Shown piece after piece: positions 37,327 to 46,520 of a stretch of DNA of 64,000 bases. The DNA comes from Methanosphaera sp. BMS (GTDB lineage Archaea > Methanobacteriota > Methanobacteria > Methanobacteriales > Methanobacteriaceae): NCBI RefSeq assembly GCF_003268005.1, contig NZ_CP014213.1, positions 744,001-808,000 on the forward strand, written 5' to 3'. Position 1 is the first letter of the stretch, and each line of letters starts with the position of its first letter. A program made the position numbers and the translations under genes. A model generated the notes under the pieces. The model was not told the origin of the DNA. It did not search any database and saw nothing but the letters and a program-made list of their open reading frames with translations.

Positions 37327-38121
37327 CTAACTCCTATTTTGTTGGAATAAATCTCCAAGTTTTTCAATTGCAGATTTGGTATAAATAGTTAATCTTCCTG
37401 CGTGTGTTCCTGGTGCAAGTAACTCAGCGTTAACATTGTTTACTTCTACAACATCGACTCCTGCATGATTTCTTGCTCCTAAGCTTATTCCACGGTCATT
37501 ACCTACAACTACTAAAGGACCACTAGGTGTTCTGTATTTTCTTCCTCTAAGTTTTCCTTTACCAGATTTGATTTTTCTTCCTTTTTTAGCTCTTAGGATA
37601 TCATCCATAATACCTAAGTCTTTGAAGATTTCTCTGGTTTCTTTAGTTGTTTTAACAGTTTCTAATTCATCATCAATAACGAATGGTATTTGTTCTAAAT
37701 TAGAAATTTGATGTCCTCTTTTTTCAACTAATTCTTTATTAGCTGTAGCAGCTATTGCAGATCTAATTGCTAAGATTCTTTCTTTTCTGTTTATTTTTTC
37801 ATGGTAAATTGTATTTACTCGTGGTGGGTGAGCTTTTCTACCTCCAATTGCTTGAGGTACGAATGCTGCTTTTGATCCTGCTGGATGTTTTGAACCTTTT
37901 ACACGAGGTACCATTGCTGCTCCTCTACCTGAACCAAATGATTCTGCAGTAGTTCTTTTACCGGCCATTGGGTCTGAACCCCATGGTTGAATTCTAGCAG
38001 TCTGCATAGAGATTACTGCTCTTTTAATTACATCTGGCCTGTATACTTCTTCAAATATTTGTGGGAGCTCAATTTCGCCAGTTACTTCGCCTTTAATTGA
38101 ATAAACGTTAACTTTTGCCAT
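37327..38121 (-). CDS. rpl4: Ribosomal protein uL4
   Basis: 264 residues from ATG 38121 (MAKVNVYSIKGEVTGEIELP) with GAGTGAT upstream. Signature AESFGSGRGAAMVPRVKGSK and the long archaeal C-terminal domain GPLVVVGNDRGISLGARNHA. The GTG start at 38130 is less likely. Confidence 0.96.
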   Translation of the reverse strand: MAKVNVYSIKGEVTGEIELPQIFEEVYRPDVIKRAVISMQTARIQPWGSDPMAGKRTTAESFGSGRGAAMVPRVKGSKHPAGSKAAFVPQAIGGRKAHPPRVNTIYHEKINRKERILAIRSAIAATANKELVEKRGHQISNLEQIPFVIDDELETVKTTKETREIFKDLGIMDDILRAKKGRKIKSGKGKLRGRKYRTPSGPLVVVGNDRGISLGARNHAGVDVVEVNNVNAELLAPGTHAGRLTIYTKSAIEKLGDLFQQNRS

Positions 38122-38139
38122 ATATATCACTCTTTAAAT

Positions 38140-39153
38140 CTAGACTCCCTGTTTTGAAGCTGTGCTTATGTAAGATATTTCCGGAGCTGTAGGGTCTTTA
38201 CTTGCGTTTCTAACTCCTTTTCTTAAAACAACTAATCTTTTTGATGGTCCTGGTAATGAACCTTTAACCATTATGTAATTGTTTTTTATGAAACCATATT
38301 TTACAAATCCACCATCTGGGTTTACTAAGTCAACCTCAGATGCATCTCCTAATTTTAGGAGTTTTTTATTATATTCTGTTCTTTTATGGTAACCCATTTG
38401 ACCAGCCATTGCGACTGTCCACATAGTTCGGTTAGGTGTCCATGGTCCGATTGAACCGACGTGTCTTTCTATACCACTACGTGCTGCTTTACCATATTGA
38501 ATTCTAACACCGAATCTTTTAACAGGTCCTTGAACTCCTTTACCTTTGGTGGTTGCTATTGCATCAGTGAATTCTCCTTCTTCAAATACATCTTTAGGTG
38601 TAATTTCTTGACCGAGAACACTTATTGCATATTCGAGTTTATCTTCTACAGATTTTCCACCTACTCCGAATTCAAGTACTTCTGGTTTTTTCTTAGGCAC
38701 ACTGGTAAGTTTTGGTTTAGTGTGAACTAGAACTCGAATTTCATCAATTTCATCAATTCTGTTTCTTAAATTTTCTAATTTAGGTTCTATGTCCTCAAAT
38801 TTAGGAATTGATATTTTTCTTGATAATTCATCATCTAAATTATCATTTGCAAGTACATCGGTTAATGTTTTTAATCCATATGTTGTTTTTGTGTAAGCTC
38901 TAATTCCCAACACTACTAAAGGTGGTGCCTCTAATATTGTAACTGGAACTGCAAGTTCCATGTTTTCTGTTGGAGAACCTTTTCTAGAATCCAGAGCCGT
39001 CACGTGGGTCATACCCACCTTGTATCCTGCGAATCCGAGTATTCCAGTTTCCTCTACTTCAGGCCAGGTACTAACACGAGGTGTTTCTCTAGCCACTCTT
39101 TTACGAGGACTGAATGCAACCGATCCTTTTCTTGGTTGGTGATGTCTAGTCAT
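38140..39153 (-). CDS. rpl3: Ribosomal protein uL3
   Basis: 337 residues, the long archaeal form starting MTRHHQPRKGSVAFSPRKR. The core motif GKGVQGPVKRFGVRIQYGKA and the extension to the peptidyl-transferase centre (GPWTPNRTMWTVAMAGQMGY) are present. First ribosomal gene of the cluster, 64 bases after the SPOUT gene; AGGAG precedes ATG 39153. Confidence 0.97.
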   Translation of the reverse strand: MTRHHQPRKGSVAFSPRKRVARETPRVSTWPEVEETGILGFAGYKVGMTHVTALDSRKGSPTENMELAVPVTILEAPPLVVLGIRAYTKTTYGLKTLTDVLANDNLDDELSRKISIPKFEDIEPKLENLRNRIDEIDEIRVLVHTKPKLTSVPKKKPEVLEFGVGGKSVEDKLEYAISVLGQEITPKDVFEEGEFTDAIATTKGKGVQGPVKRFGVRIQYGKAARSGIERHVGSIGPWTPNRTMWTVAMAGQMGYHKRTEYNKKLLKLGDASEVDLVNPDGGFVKYGFIKNNYIMVKGSLPGPSKRLVVLRKGVRNASKDPTAPEISYISTASKQGV

Positions 39154-39205
39154 GTTATTTTCTCCTTTTGTTTACAAAAAATTTTTTATGTTGTTATTTA
39201 CGTCA

Positions 39206-39215
39206 CTTTATAAAG
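39206..39215 (-). promoter_or_regulatory. Possible internal promoter for uL3 and the ribosomal genes
   Basis: CTTTATAAAG lies about 55 bases before the uL3 ATG, overlapping the end of the SPOUT gene. A TATA box here would place a start near 39184 and let the ribosomal genes be transcribed separately. Confidence 0.4.
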
Positions 39216-39217
39216 TA

Positions 39218-40036
39218 CTACATGTTTCTTAAAGCATTTATAATTGATAAAGTACTAGCTACTGCCTCTTCAGTCCTTACAGTTTCAGTACCCTGACTAC
39301 AAATAGTATTAAGCACAAAATCTAACTTACGTTCATTTATCATGGTGTTAATTCCAGAATATGGGCCACCAAATAAAATAGCAACATGTTGAGCTTGATT
39401 GATACTGGATTGAACCTCTGGTAAAATAGAGTTAATAGTAGGAGCATATTTTGATGTTCCAATAACCAAGTCAGGTTTTTGTTTCATCATGGTTATGCTT
39501 TCAGAGAGGTTACTGTCACTAGTTATTGTCTCATATCCCCAATAAACATTTTCCGGTTTATCAGGTTCAATTAATATTTCTTTACCAAATTTCTCTATAC
39601 GAAAACTCAGTACTTTATTCACGCTTAGCTTTTCTTTACATAATGCAAGACGGCCGACACCAATATCGACCATAGTGCCCTTACGAACACGTTTTGTTGT
39701 CAATCCCTGTCTGTAGTCGCCAATCTTGACATCCTCAGACGATGGATGATGTGGTGTCCTAAGCGGTGGAAGTATTCCTACATTCTTCAGCTGGTTTGAA
39801 ATCGGGAACACCTGCTTTCGCAAGTATTGCGGCGTATTCATATACTCAAGAATGGTCTTCATATACAAAGCATCCTCTCTTGAGCCACCATCTGAATTAT
39901 CATTGTAAATAACAATATTGTCTGCTCTAAATAAAGCAGCATATCTTCCGATTAATCCAACTTTATACGTTCTAACTTTTGAATCTTTTGATTCTGCCAA
40001 AAAACTGTTTGGCACAAATATTGATAATTTCTCCAT
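39218..40036 (-). CDS. SPOUT-class RNA methyltransferase (COG2106 family)
   Basis: 272 residues: MEKLSIFVPNSFLAESKDSK at the start, an inserted OB-like segment (GTMVDIGVGRLALCKEKLS) and the knotted C-terminal SPOUT region with HVAILFGGPYSGINTMI, which binds S-adenosylmethionine. The human relative is SPOUT1/C9orf114. It often heads the archaeal ribosomal cluster next to uL3, suggesting a role on rRNA; the exact target is unknown to me. The ATG at 40036 has no ribosome binding site, fitting a leaderless message. Confidence 0.85.
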   Translation of the reverse strand: MEKLSIFVPNSFLAESKDSKVRTYKVGLIGRYAALFRADNIVIYNDNSDGGSREDALYMKTILEYMNTPQYLRKQVFPISNQLKNVGILPPLRTPHHPSSEDVKIGDYRQGLTTKRVRKGTMVDIGVGRLALCKEKLSVNKVLSFRIEKFGKEILIEPDKPENVYWGYETITSDSNLSESITMMKQKPDLVIGTSKYAPTINSILPEVQSSINQAQHVAILFGGPYSGINTMINERKLDFVLNTICSQGTETVRTEEAVASTLSIINALRNM

Positions 40037-40058
40037 ATTTAAAAGTTTGTACTTAAAC

Positions 40059-40067
40059 CTATAAAAG
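40059..40067 (-). promoter_or_regulatory. Probable promoter at the head of the ribosomal cluster (leaderless)
   Basis: On the minus strand AAACTTTTATAGG lies with its centre about 27 bases before the SPOUT ATG. At normal archaeal TATA-to-start spacing, transcription would begin at or next to the ATG, and no Shine-Dalgarno sequence is present there. A second TATA-like run (AAGTATATATATTG, about 40118-40131) is an alternative. Confidence 0.45.
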
Positions 40068-40380
40068 TTTTAGGAAGAAGTTATGAATTGGAATACTATA
40101 TTATATATTACTTTACAACAATATATATACTTACCTATTATTAGGCATTAAAACTAGTTATTTTTATCATGGATTATCAAAAAATTTCCGATATGAAAAA
40201 TATCATAAACATTAAAATTTTAAGATAACTTTATATATTTGTATGTATAAAATAAGTAAAATAATTTTCCCATACTAAAAATTATAATAAATCTCTACTG
40301 TAATCATGTTAATATGATAAAATACAGTTGATTAAAAGTTAAATAAAATTAAAAAAGAAAATGGTGAAATTAGGATGGAT
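40068..40380. other. Intergenic region upstream of the SPOUT gene
   Basis: AT-rich DNA between the translation cluster promoter and the 3' end of the MvhD-like gene. Apart from the TATA-like sequences nothing is recognisable. Confidence 0.4.
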
Positions 40381-40779
40381 TCATTCCAACTCGGATAGTT
40401 CTTCATAAAATTCATTCATTAATCTCTGGAACTTTGAACCTTCCGAAGCTGAAACCCATTCATATTTAAATCTTCTTTGATCAATATTCATTTCATCAAG
40501 AATAAACCTTATCATACGTGCACGTCTACGCCATTTATAATTACCCGCATCATAATGACAATCACCGATATGACATCCGCCTACAAAGACTCCATCGGCA
40601 CCATCATGAAATGCCTTGAAAATCATGTCGGAATTTATCCTACCTGAACACATTACCCTGATGATTCTTATATTTGGAGGATAACTCATACGTCCTGTAC
40701 CTGCATTATCCGCTCCACCATAACAACACCAATTGCAGCAAAAGCCTATAATTTTAATTTCCTTGTTTGATTCATCCAT
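40381..40779 (-). CDS. mvhD: MvhD-like [2Fe-2S] electron-transfer subunit
   Basis: 132 residues. [20 protein letters not shown] and [20 protein letters not shown] are the family motifs of MvhD/FlpD, the small iron-sulfur protein that carries electrons from hydrogenase or formate dehydrogenase to heterodisulfide reductase (HdrABC). Here it follows FdhB-like and FdhA-like genes by 20 bases, not hydrogenase genes, so it most likely serves that complex. Last gene of the three-gene operon. Confidence 0.9.
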   Translation of the reverse strand: MDESNKEIKIIGFCCNWCCYGGADNAGTGRMSYPPNIRIIRVMCSGRINSDMIFKAFHDGADGVFVGGCHIGDCHYDAGNYKWRRRARMIRFILDEMNIDQRRFKYEWVSASEGSKFQRLMNEFYEELSELE

Positions 40780-40799
40780 AAAACATAACCCCTGACTAA

Positions 40800-41954
40800 T
40801 TATTCAATTATTTCCTCTTTCAATTTACTGTACATAGGTGCCTTATCCGGACTGACTCCAGCAATATAGCCCGTATCCTCTTTATACTTTAACTGAACCT
40901 TCTGGTATAGCTTGGCTAATGGTATCTCCATAGGACATACATCTTCACATTGACCACAGTTAATGCAGCTAAATGCCATATGTCCCATTCTTAATCCATG
41001 CATCAATAACGGATCAGGCTTATCAGTCGGTTTTTCTTCAAAGAAGTCTCTTTCTAAGGAACATACCCTGCAGTTACATACAGGACATACGTCACGACAT
41101 CTGTAACATTTAATACATCGGGTAAGAATTTTGTTAAACTCCTCGGGAGTAGGATATTCTGTTTCAAGTTGTTTTTTCTGTGCCTTTTTAGCCATCTTCT
41201 TCATTACGTTTTCCACTTTGCCACGTATTGTTATCTGTTTTTCGGATGGCTCCTTAACTTCAATATATCCCTTGTCTATTGCATTTTGTATAAGTTCTTC
41301 ACCCCGTGGAGTGTTGATTTCAACGAATGTATATCCCTTGCTTGAACCCCAGTTTCCACAGGCAACATCCGCTTTTCGTGGTATTTTAAGTTCACACCTT
41401 TGACAATTTTTTCGTCTTCCGTATCCTTCAAGTTCAAGGTCGTCTATTTTCACACTTTTTTCTTCACCGTTTGCCAATTCTATGATAAACATACCCTTAT
41501 TGATTTCCTCTGAAACGACATCATCCGGATTAACATCATAGAACAGTTCAACCATCTTCTCAGCTACCAGTGGACTTACGGTTCCTCCACAGTTTAATCC
41601 TATCATGTAGAGGTTATCCCTGTTGAGTCCATGTCTTTTAAGTATTTCATCTATTGCCATTGCATCACATGGTTTTGTTGTGACCGCAATTGTCTGATCT
41701 TTGAGAAACTTGGCAATGATATCCGCAGTCATTATCGGTGCACAGTGAAGTGAACCTGATGTTTCCAGCAGTTCATCCTTGGTGGTGATGTAACTTGGCA
41801 TTCCGTCATAGACGCTATCATTTTTCTTGACATTTAATATTCCATCCACCATATCCTCTTCCAGTAGACTTAGCAGTAGTGAAGTTACTGCTCCACCATT
41901 TTCACAGTTTTCTAAAATATCCTCATTTGTTGATTTGATTTGTAAATATTTCAT
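40800..41954 (-). CDS. fdhB: FdhB/FrhB-like F420-binding subunit with two [4Fe-4S] motifs
   Basis: 384 residues from ATG 41954 (GGTGGGAAT upstream). The N-terminal two thirds are the FrhB/FdhB fold that binds FAD and coenzyme F420 ([48 protein letters not shown]). The C-terminal third has two ferredoxin clusters: [19 protein letters not shown] and [16 protein letters not shown]. All key parts appear intact. It would exchange electrons with F420/F420H2. Partners are the FdhA-like gene just upstream (12 bases) and MvhD. Confidence 0.88.
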   Translation of the reverse strand: MKYLQIKSTNEDILENCENGGAVTSLLLSLLEEDMVDGILNVKKNDSVYDGMPSYITTKDELLETSGSLHCAPIMTADIIAKFLKDQTIAVTTKPCDAMAIDEILKRHGLNRDNLYMIGLNCGGTVSPLVAEKMVELFYDVNPDDVVSEEINKGMFIIELANGEEKSVKIDDLELEGYGRRKNCQRCELKIPRKADVACGNWGSSKGYTFVEINTPRGEELIQNAIDKGYIEVKEPSEKQITIRGKVENVMKKMAKKAQKKQLETEYPTPEEFNKILTRCIKCYRCRDVCPVCNCRVCSLERDFFEEKPTDKPDPLLMHGLRMGHMAFSCINCGQCEDVCPMEIPLAKLYQKVQLKYKEDTGYIAGVSPDKAPMYSKLKEEIIE

Positions 41955-41966
41955 TATTCCCACCAC

Positions 41967-42995
41967 TTATATTAATTCAAGTATTTGCGTTACAGTCTTC
42001 AAGTTATTATCATCATCCTGTATTGCATCAGGATATGTTTGGGTTGTACCCATTGAATTGGTAAATGACATTTCATCCTGACACCATAAGCGTATAGGTA
42101 CTGACAAACCAAGTGAAGTGTCATCCTCGGTAAATGAAATCACGTCCTTATTTTCAAGTACTTTTTCATCCAGGTATTCACATGGATTTTCATTGATGAA
42201 TATGATTAATTCTGAGTTGCTGATTGTTGTGTTTATTTCATCAACTGAAGAAGGATTGATTTTTTGCAGTGACGAATAACTGTTTGGATGTTTGAGCAAT
42301 GGCAGTAGCTTAATATTGTTATCATTAACTAAGCCGATTACTTTTTCATAGTTTTCGTTTGTATCAATTTGATTTATTATGATTATTGAGTTATCCTTTA
42401 GTCCAATTGATTTGATTACTTCATCAATCGTATCATAGGAATCTATCTTAATGAATTCATCACTGTTGTATCCTGTCAGGTTATTTTCTGTGTGGATATT
42501 AATTGTCTGTGCGTTGTTTTGTTGTGCGTGTATGATTCTTCTGGCTATTAAGGAATTATTTCTGTATATGTCGCCTATTGTTATGATTTGTTCTGCCTTT
42601 TCTATTTCATCATATGTTGATAGAATTTCAGAATCTATTTTTGAAAAGTTATATTCATATGTCAGGAGGTTATATTTGTTTTGCTTTGTAAAATCAATTA
42701 TACTATCTAATGTTTTATCATCACAATTTCCGGAGGTTATTATAGTTATCTTATCATTATCTATAGTGTTTATCTTTTCTTTGATGTCTTCAATAGTTTT
42801 TGTATAGTCAAATGCCTTGATTGTATTTTCGGATAGTTTGTTAATATAATCAATGCAGTTCTTACAGTTTTTGCCTTCATTTATCTCATGATTTTTGAAT
42901 GGATTTATCCCTACTATAAATCCATCGTTACTTATTAGATTTATACCACAACCAATGCTGCATTTAGGGCATATTGTGTGATTAATTTTTAGCAT
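41967..42995 (-). CDS. Degenerate FdhA-like protein: Fe-S domain kept, molybdopterin catalytic core missing
   Basis: 342 residues, about half of a normal formate dehydrogenase alpha subunit (near 680). The first 50 residues hold the [4Fe-4S] domain (TICPKCSIGCGINL, then CKNC). The Sec/Cys-His active-site region is absent. What remains is a shortened nucleotide-fold part (YDEIEKAEQIITIGDIYRNN) and a C-terminal segment LWCQDEMSFTNSMGTTQ resembling the WxxxExSFTN motif of the superfamily. It cannot be a formate dehydrogenase. It resembles the formate-dehydrogenase-like (flp) genes I recall from Methanothermobacter. It may be a scaffold between FdhB and MvhD. Confidence 0.75.
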   Translation of the reverse strand: MLKINHTICPKCSIGCGINLISNDGFIVGINPFKNHEINEGKNCKNCIDYINKLSENTIKAFDYTKTIEDIKEKINTIDNDKITIITSGNCDDKTLDSIIDFTKQNKYNLLTYEYNFSKIDSEILSTYDEIEKAEQIITIGDIYRNNSLIARRIIHAQQNNAQTINIHTENNLTGYNSDEFIKIDSYDTIDEVIKSIGLKDNSIIIINQIDTNENYEKVIGLVNDNNIKLLPLLKHPNSYSSLQKINPSSVDEINTTISNSELIIFINENPCEYLDEKVLENKDVISFTEDDTSLGLSVPIRLWCQDEMSFTNSMGTTQTYPDAIQDDDNNLKTVTQILELI

Positions 42996-43676
42996 TCGAA
43001 TTCACCTATTATATGTATTTAAAATTCTTTTTTGATTATAAAAAGATTTTAAAAAATTTAAATAATTTTTATACATTTTATAATTATTTTTTTTAATCTC
43101 TTTCTTGATTAAAATCGATATTGATAAAAAAATGAATTTTTATTAATATTTAATAATAATTAATCATTAATTATATATAAATGTTATTATTAATCATTAT
43201 ATTTAATAATTTTTAAAAATATTTTATTAATATAAAAAATTCAAGTATGATACAACAATAAAAGAAAAGCTCACAAAAAAAGAATATATGGATACAATAC
43301 TGTCCGGTTAAGATAGTTTTTGTGTAAAATTCACTAAACGACAAAAAATTCAATTTTCCAACAATAACTATTAATGAATAAATAATATCAGATAGCCATT
43401 TATAAAAATATAAAAAATAGACACCGTTTAGCAATTTTTTTTATTTATTCCTAAATTTGGCAAAACAAAGCTCTAAAAAAAGATATATGCAGTGGTTTAT
43501 AATGAATGTATAGGAATGATAAAAAGACAATTATATTTAAAATAGAGAAAACTAAAAAAATAAGGATTTTATTAAAGCCATTGCAGGAATTAGATCATCT
43601 GGTAAAACAACATCACTTTTAAATTTTATTGAAGATTTAAAAAAAGAAATAATGAAAAAAAACAATAAAAAAAGGA
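42996..43676. other. Gene-free region containing an ATPase remnant
   Basis: AT-rich gap upstream of the FdhA-like gene, holding its promoter. Around 43240-43310 the plus strand reads like a peptide (TIKEKLTKKEYMDTILSG) before a stop. From 43516 a broken P-loop ATPase start is visible and listed separately. The minus-strand open frame at 43213-43434 has no support. Confidence 0.4.
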
Positions 43677-43677
43677 T
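43516..43677 (+). pseudogene. 5' remnant of an AAA-type ATPase gene (DUF4143-like)
   Basis: ATG at 43516 opens MIKRQLYLK, then after a stop and a frame change the sequence continues DFIKAIAGIRSSGKTTSLLN and FIEDLKKEIM. This matches the start of the family whose members begin with KRELYLEKI followed by the Walker A motif GIRRSGKT. At least one in-frame stop and one frameshift are present, and the rest of the gene is missing; the fragment ends at the pycA 3' end. Confidence 0.55.
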
Positions 43678-45164
43678 TACTGTTCTTGATCTTCCCTTAT
43701 TCTATTCATATATTCATTTACACTGGTGGCTATGGCAGCAACTTTTTTAGGTGGTAGGAATGCTCCCTGCATGATTTTTTCATGCTCCTTATCCTCTTCA
43801 ATAACCTTCTCAATTTCCATTAATAAATCCTGTTTATTCTCTTCAATAAATCCGGTGTGTAATTTAGCATCCCTGAAATTCTTATTCTTCATAAGTGCCT
43901 TATGGAATGGGATTGTCGTTGGAATACCTACAATGATAAACTCATATAAAGCCCTTTGCATTCTGGCAATGGCCTCATCCCTATCAGCACCCCATGTAAT
44001 CAGCTTTGAAATCATTGAATCATAAATTGACGGAATGGTATAACCAGTGTATACCCCACTATCCATCCTTACACCAATACCACCTGGAGAACGATAACCT
44101 ACAATCTTACCAGGTGTTGGTACAAATTCATTCAACGGATCTTCTGCATTTATACGGCATTCAATGGCATGACCTGTAACACCTATATCTTCCTGCTTAA
44201 TGGATAACTCTTCACCAGCAGCTATCTTAATCTGTTCTTTAACTAAATCTATACCTGTAATTACCTCGGTAATCGGATGTTCCACCTGAATCCTTGTGTT
44301 CATCTCAAGGAAGTAGTATTCACCGTTGGAATACATGAATTCAACAGTACCTGCACTGTTATAGTTTACTGCTTTTGCGGCCTTAATGGCTGATGCACCC
44401 ATTTTTTCCCTTAATTCATCGGTCATGATAGGTGATGGTGCCTCTTCGATTAACTTCTGATGTCTTCTCTGAATGGAACATTCCCTATCACACACGTGTA
44501 TGGTATTACCATAGTTATCTGCCAATACTTGGAATTCTATGTGTCTTGGTCTTTCAATGTACTTTTCAATATATACGGTTCCATCACCGAAGGTTGACTG
44601 TGCAATGTTTTGGGTTGATTCTATAGCACGAGGAAGTTCTTCCTCATCATAAACCGTCCTCATACCAATTCCTCCACCACCGGCGGATGATTTGATTATG
44701 ACTGGATAACCTATGTCACGTGCTTTTTGTTTAGCCAATTCTATATCTTCTATAGGTTCTTTGTCTCCGGGAACTGTTGGAACTCCATTTTCTATCATGA
44801 GCTGTTTGGATGTGATCTTATCCCCCATAGCTTCTATCGCTTCTTTACGTGGACCAATTAATGTTATACCATTTTTAGCACATTCTTCACCGAGTTTGCA
44901 GTTTTCGGATAAGAATCCATATCCTGGGTGTATTGCATCTACGCCCAATTCATTTGCTATTGCAATAATCTTATCGATATTCAAATAACTGTCAGCCAGA
45001 ATTGATGAACCTAAAGGTACCGCTTCATCAGCATACATTGTAAATAATGCTTTTTCATCAGTATCCGAATATATTGCTACGGTTTCAATATCTAGTTCTT
45101 TACATGCTCGCATAATACGTATGGCTATTTCACCACGGTTTGCTACCAATACTTTTTTAAACAT
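43677..45164 (-). CDS. pycA: Pyruvate carboxylase subunit A (biotin carboxylase)
   Basis: 495 residues. MFKKVLVANRGEIAIRIMRA is the biotin-carboxylase start; the ATP-grasp loop KSSAGGGGIGMR and the active-site EMNTRIQVEHPITE are intact. It carboxylates biotin on subunit B using ATP and bicarbonate; the pair makes oxaloacetate for amino acid synthesis by the partial TCA route. Acetyl-CoA carboxylase is absent from archaea of this type, so pyruvate carboxylase is the likely role. The divergent birA next door supplies the biotin attachment step. Subunit B is not in the window. ATG at 45164. Confidence 0.9.
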   Translation of the reverse strand: MFKKVLVANRGEIAIRIMRACKELDIETVAIYSDTDEKALFTMYADEAVPLGSSILADSYLNIDKIIAIANELGVDAIHPGYGFLSENCKLGEECAKNGITLIGPRKEAIEAMGDKITSKQLMIENGVPTVPGDKEPIEDIELAKQKARDIGYPVIIKSSAGGGGIGMRTVYDEEELPRAIESTQNIAQSTFGDGTVYIEKYIERPRHIEFQVLADNYGNTIHVCDRECSIQRRHQKLIEEAPSPIMTDELREKMGASAIKAAKAVNYNSAGTVEFMYSNGEYYFLEMNTRIQVEHPITEVITGIDLVKEQIKIAAGEELSIKQEDIGVTGHAIECRINAEDPLNEFVPTPGKIVGYRSPGGIGVRMDSGVYTGYTIPSIYDSMISKLITWGADRDEAIARMQRALYEFIIVGIPTTIPFHKALMKNKNFRDAKLHTGFIEENKQDLLMEIEKVIEEDKEHEKIMQGAFLPPKKVAAIATSVNEYMNRIREDQEQ

Positions 45165-45445
45165 TATTGTACTCCATTAATTTATTAAAGTAAAAAAATT
45201 TCATTTATTATCTTAGTCTTTCTATATTATATTTTTTATTTATTGATAAATATAATTTATCTTAAATTAATTTATTGAAAAATTTTAACAAGACCCATGC
45301 TTCCCGGTTAACTATAATTGGATGAGAATTTTTTCAAGAGAAAAAAGATATCTTTAATAAAAATGTGATATAATATAATATCAATAGATTGAGTGATTAT
45401 TCATCTTATTAAATTCATCACCAAAAATATTTTATAGGGTTTAAA

Positions 45446-46411
45446 ATGATTAGAAAACATATTTTAAAAAGTATAGAAGAAGAATATGTAACAGAAAGTG
45501 AATTAATAGAAAAATTAAATATTACCCATGAACATCTTAAGGATAATTTGATGAAATTGAAAGATGCGGGCTATGATATTATACATGAAAATGAAAAAGG
45601 TTACAAATTAATCAATACACCTGATATAATTGAACCGTTTGAAATTGAAAGAAACTTATCAACAAAGTATATTGCACATAACATCCATTTCTATCAGGAG
45701 GTAACATCCACCAATGATATTGCCAAGAAATTTGTGGATAATGATGCACCAGAAGGTACTGTTATTATAGCAGAACAACAGACAGCCGGTAGAAGCAGAT
45801 CCAAGAATGATTGGGCTTCACCTGAAGGTGGAATATGGATGACATTAATACTTAAACCGGAAGTGACTCTTCTTGAGGCATCAAAGTTAACTATTGTTAC
45901 CGGTGTTGCAATTGCCAAAACATTGCATGACAAATTCAATTTGGATGCGGGAATCAAATGGCCAAATGACATCATGATTGGAAACAAAAAGATATGTGGT
46001 ATACTGACCGAAGCGGTAACCGACTATGATGACTTGAAGGCAGTTCTCATAGGAGTTGGTATAGATGTCAACATCAATCAGAGCGATTTACCTGATAACC
46101 TTCAAGATATTACAACAACCATTAGTGAAGAAACTAGTGAAGAGATTAAACGTGCCGAAATAATGAAGGTATTTTTCAGTATATTTGAAGAATTATATGA
46201 AGAGTTTAAGAATGGTCAATTCAAGCACATCATTGGTGAATGGAGAAGACTATCAAGCACTACAGGTAATCGTGTAAAAGTATATAAAGACGGCAAAGCA
46301 ATGCTTGCAGATGCCGTAGGCATTGACAATCAAGGGGCATTAATTGTAGAATTAGATGACGGCTCACTGGAAAAAATAATTTCAGGTGAATGTATAATAA
46401 TAGATGAATAG
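45446..46411 (+). CDS. birA: Biotin-protein ligase BirA with N-terminal helix-turn-helix
   Basis: 321 residues. A short N-terminal winged helix (YVTESELIEKLNITHEHLKD) precedes the ligase domain, with EQQTAGRSRSKNDWASPEGG (biotinyl-AMP loop; the second Gly of the usual GRGR is Ser) and IKWPNDIMIGNKKICGILTE, and an SH3-like C-terminal domain. It attaches biotin to the pyruvate carboxylase B subunit. Divergent from pycA across 281 bases; the DNA-binding domain could regulate both, which is inference. Confidence 0.92.
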   Translation: MIRKHILKSIEEEYVTESELIEKLNITHEHLKDNLMKLKDAGYDIIHENEKGYKLINTPDIIEPFEIERNLSTKYIAHNIHFYQEVTSTNDIAKKFVDNDAPEGTVIIAEQQTAGRSRSKNDWASPEGGIWMTLILKPEVTLLEASKLTIVTGVAIAKTLHDKFNLDAGIKWPNDIMIGNKKICGILTEAVTDYDDLKAVLIGVGIDVNINQSDLPDNLQDITTTISEETSEEIKRAEIMKVFFSIFEELYEEFKNGQFKHIIGEWRRLSSTTGNRVKVYKDGKAMLADAVGIDNQGALIVELDDGSLEKIISGECIIIDE

Positions 46412-46520
46412 ACATTCATCTACAAAATCACCCTTTTTTTCAATTGAATAATCCCCATAAAAATTTAAAAAAAAAAATAACTCATTTTAAACAAGATATT
46501 TATCCATTTAAAACAGATCA

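Noticed and set aside
43213-43434. 73-codon minus-strand hydrophobic frame
   Set aside because: Plus strand here reads more like a decayed coding sequence; minus frame has no ribosome binding site.
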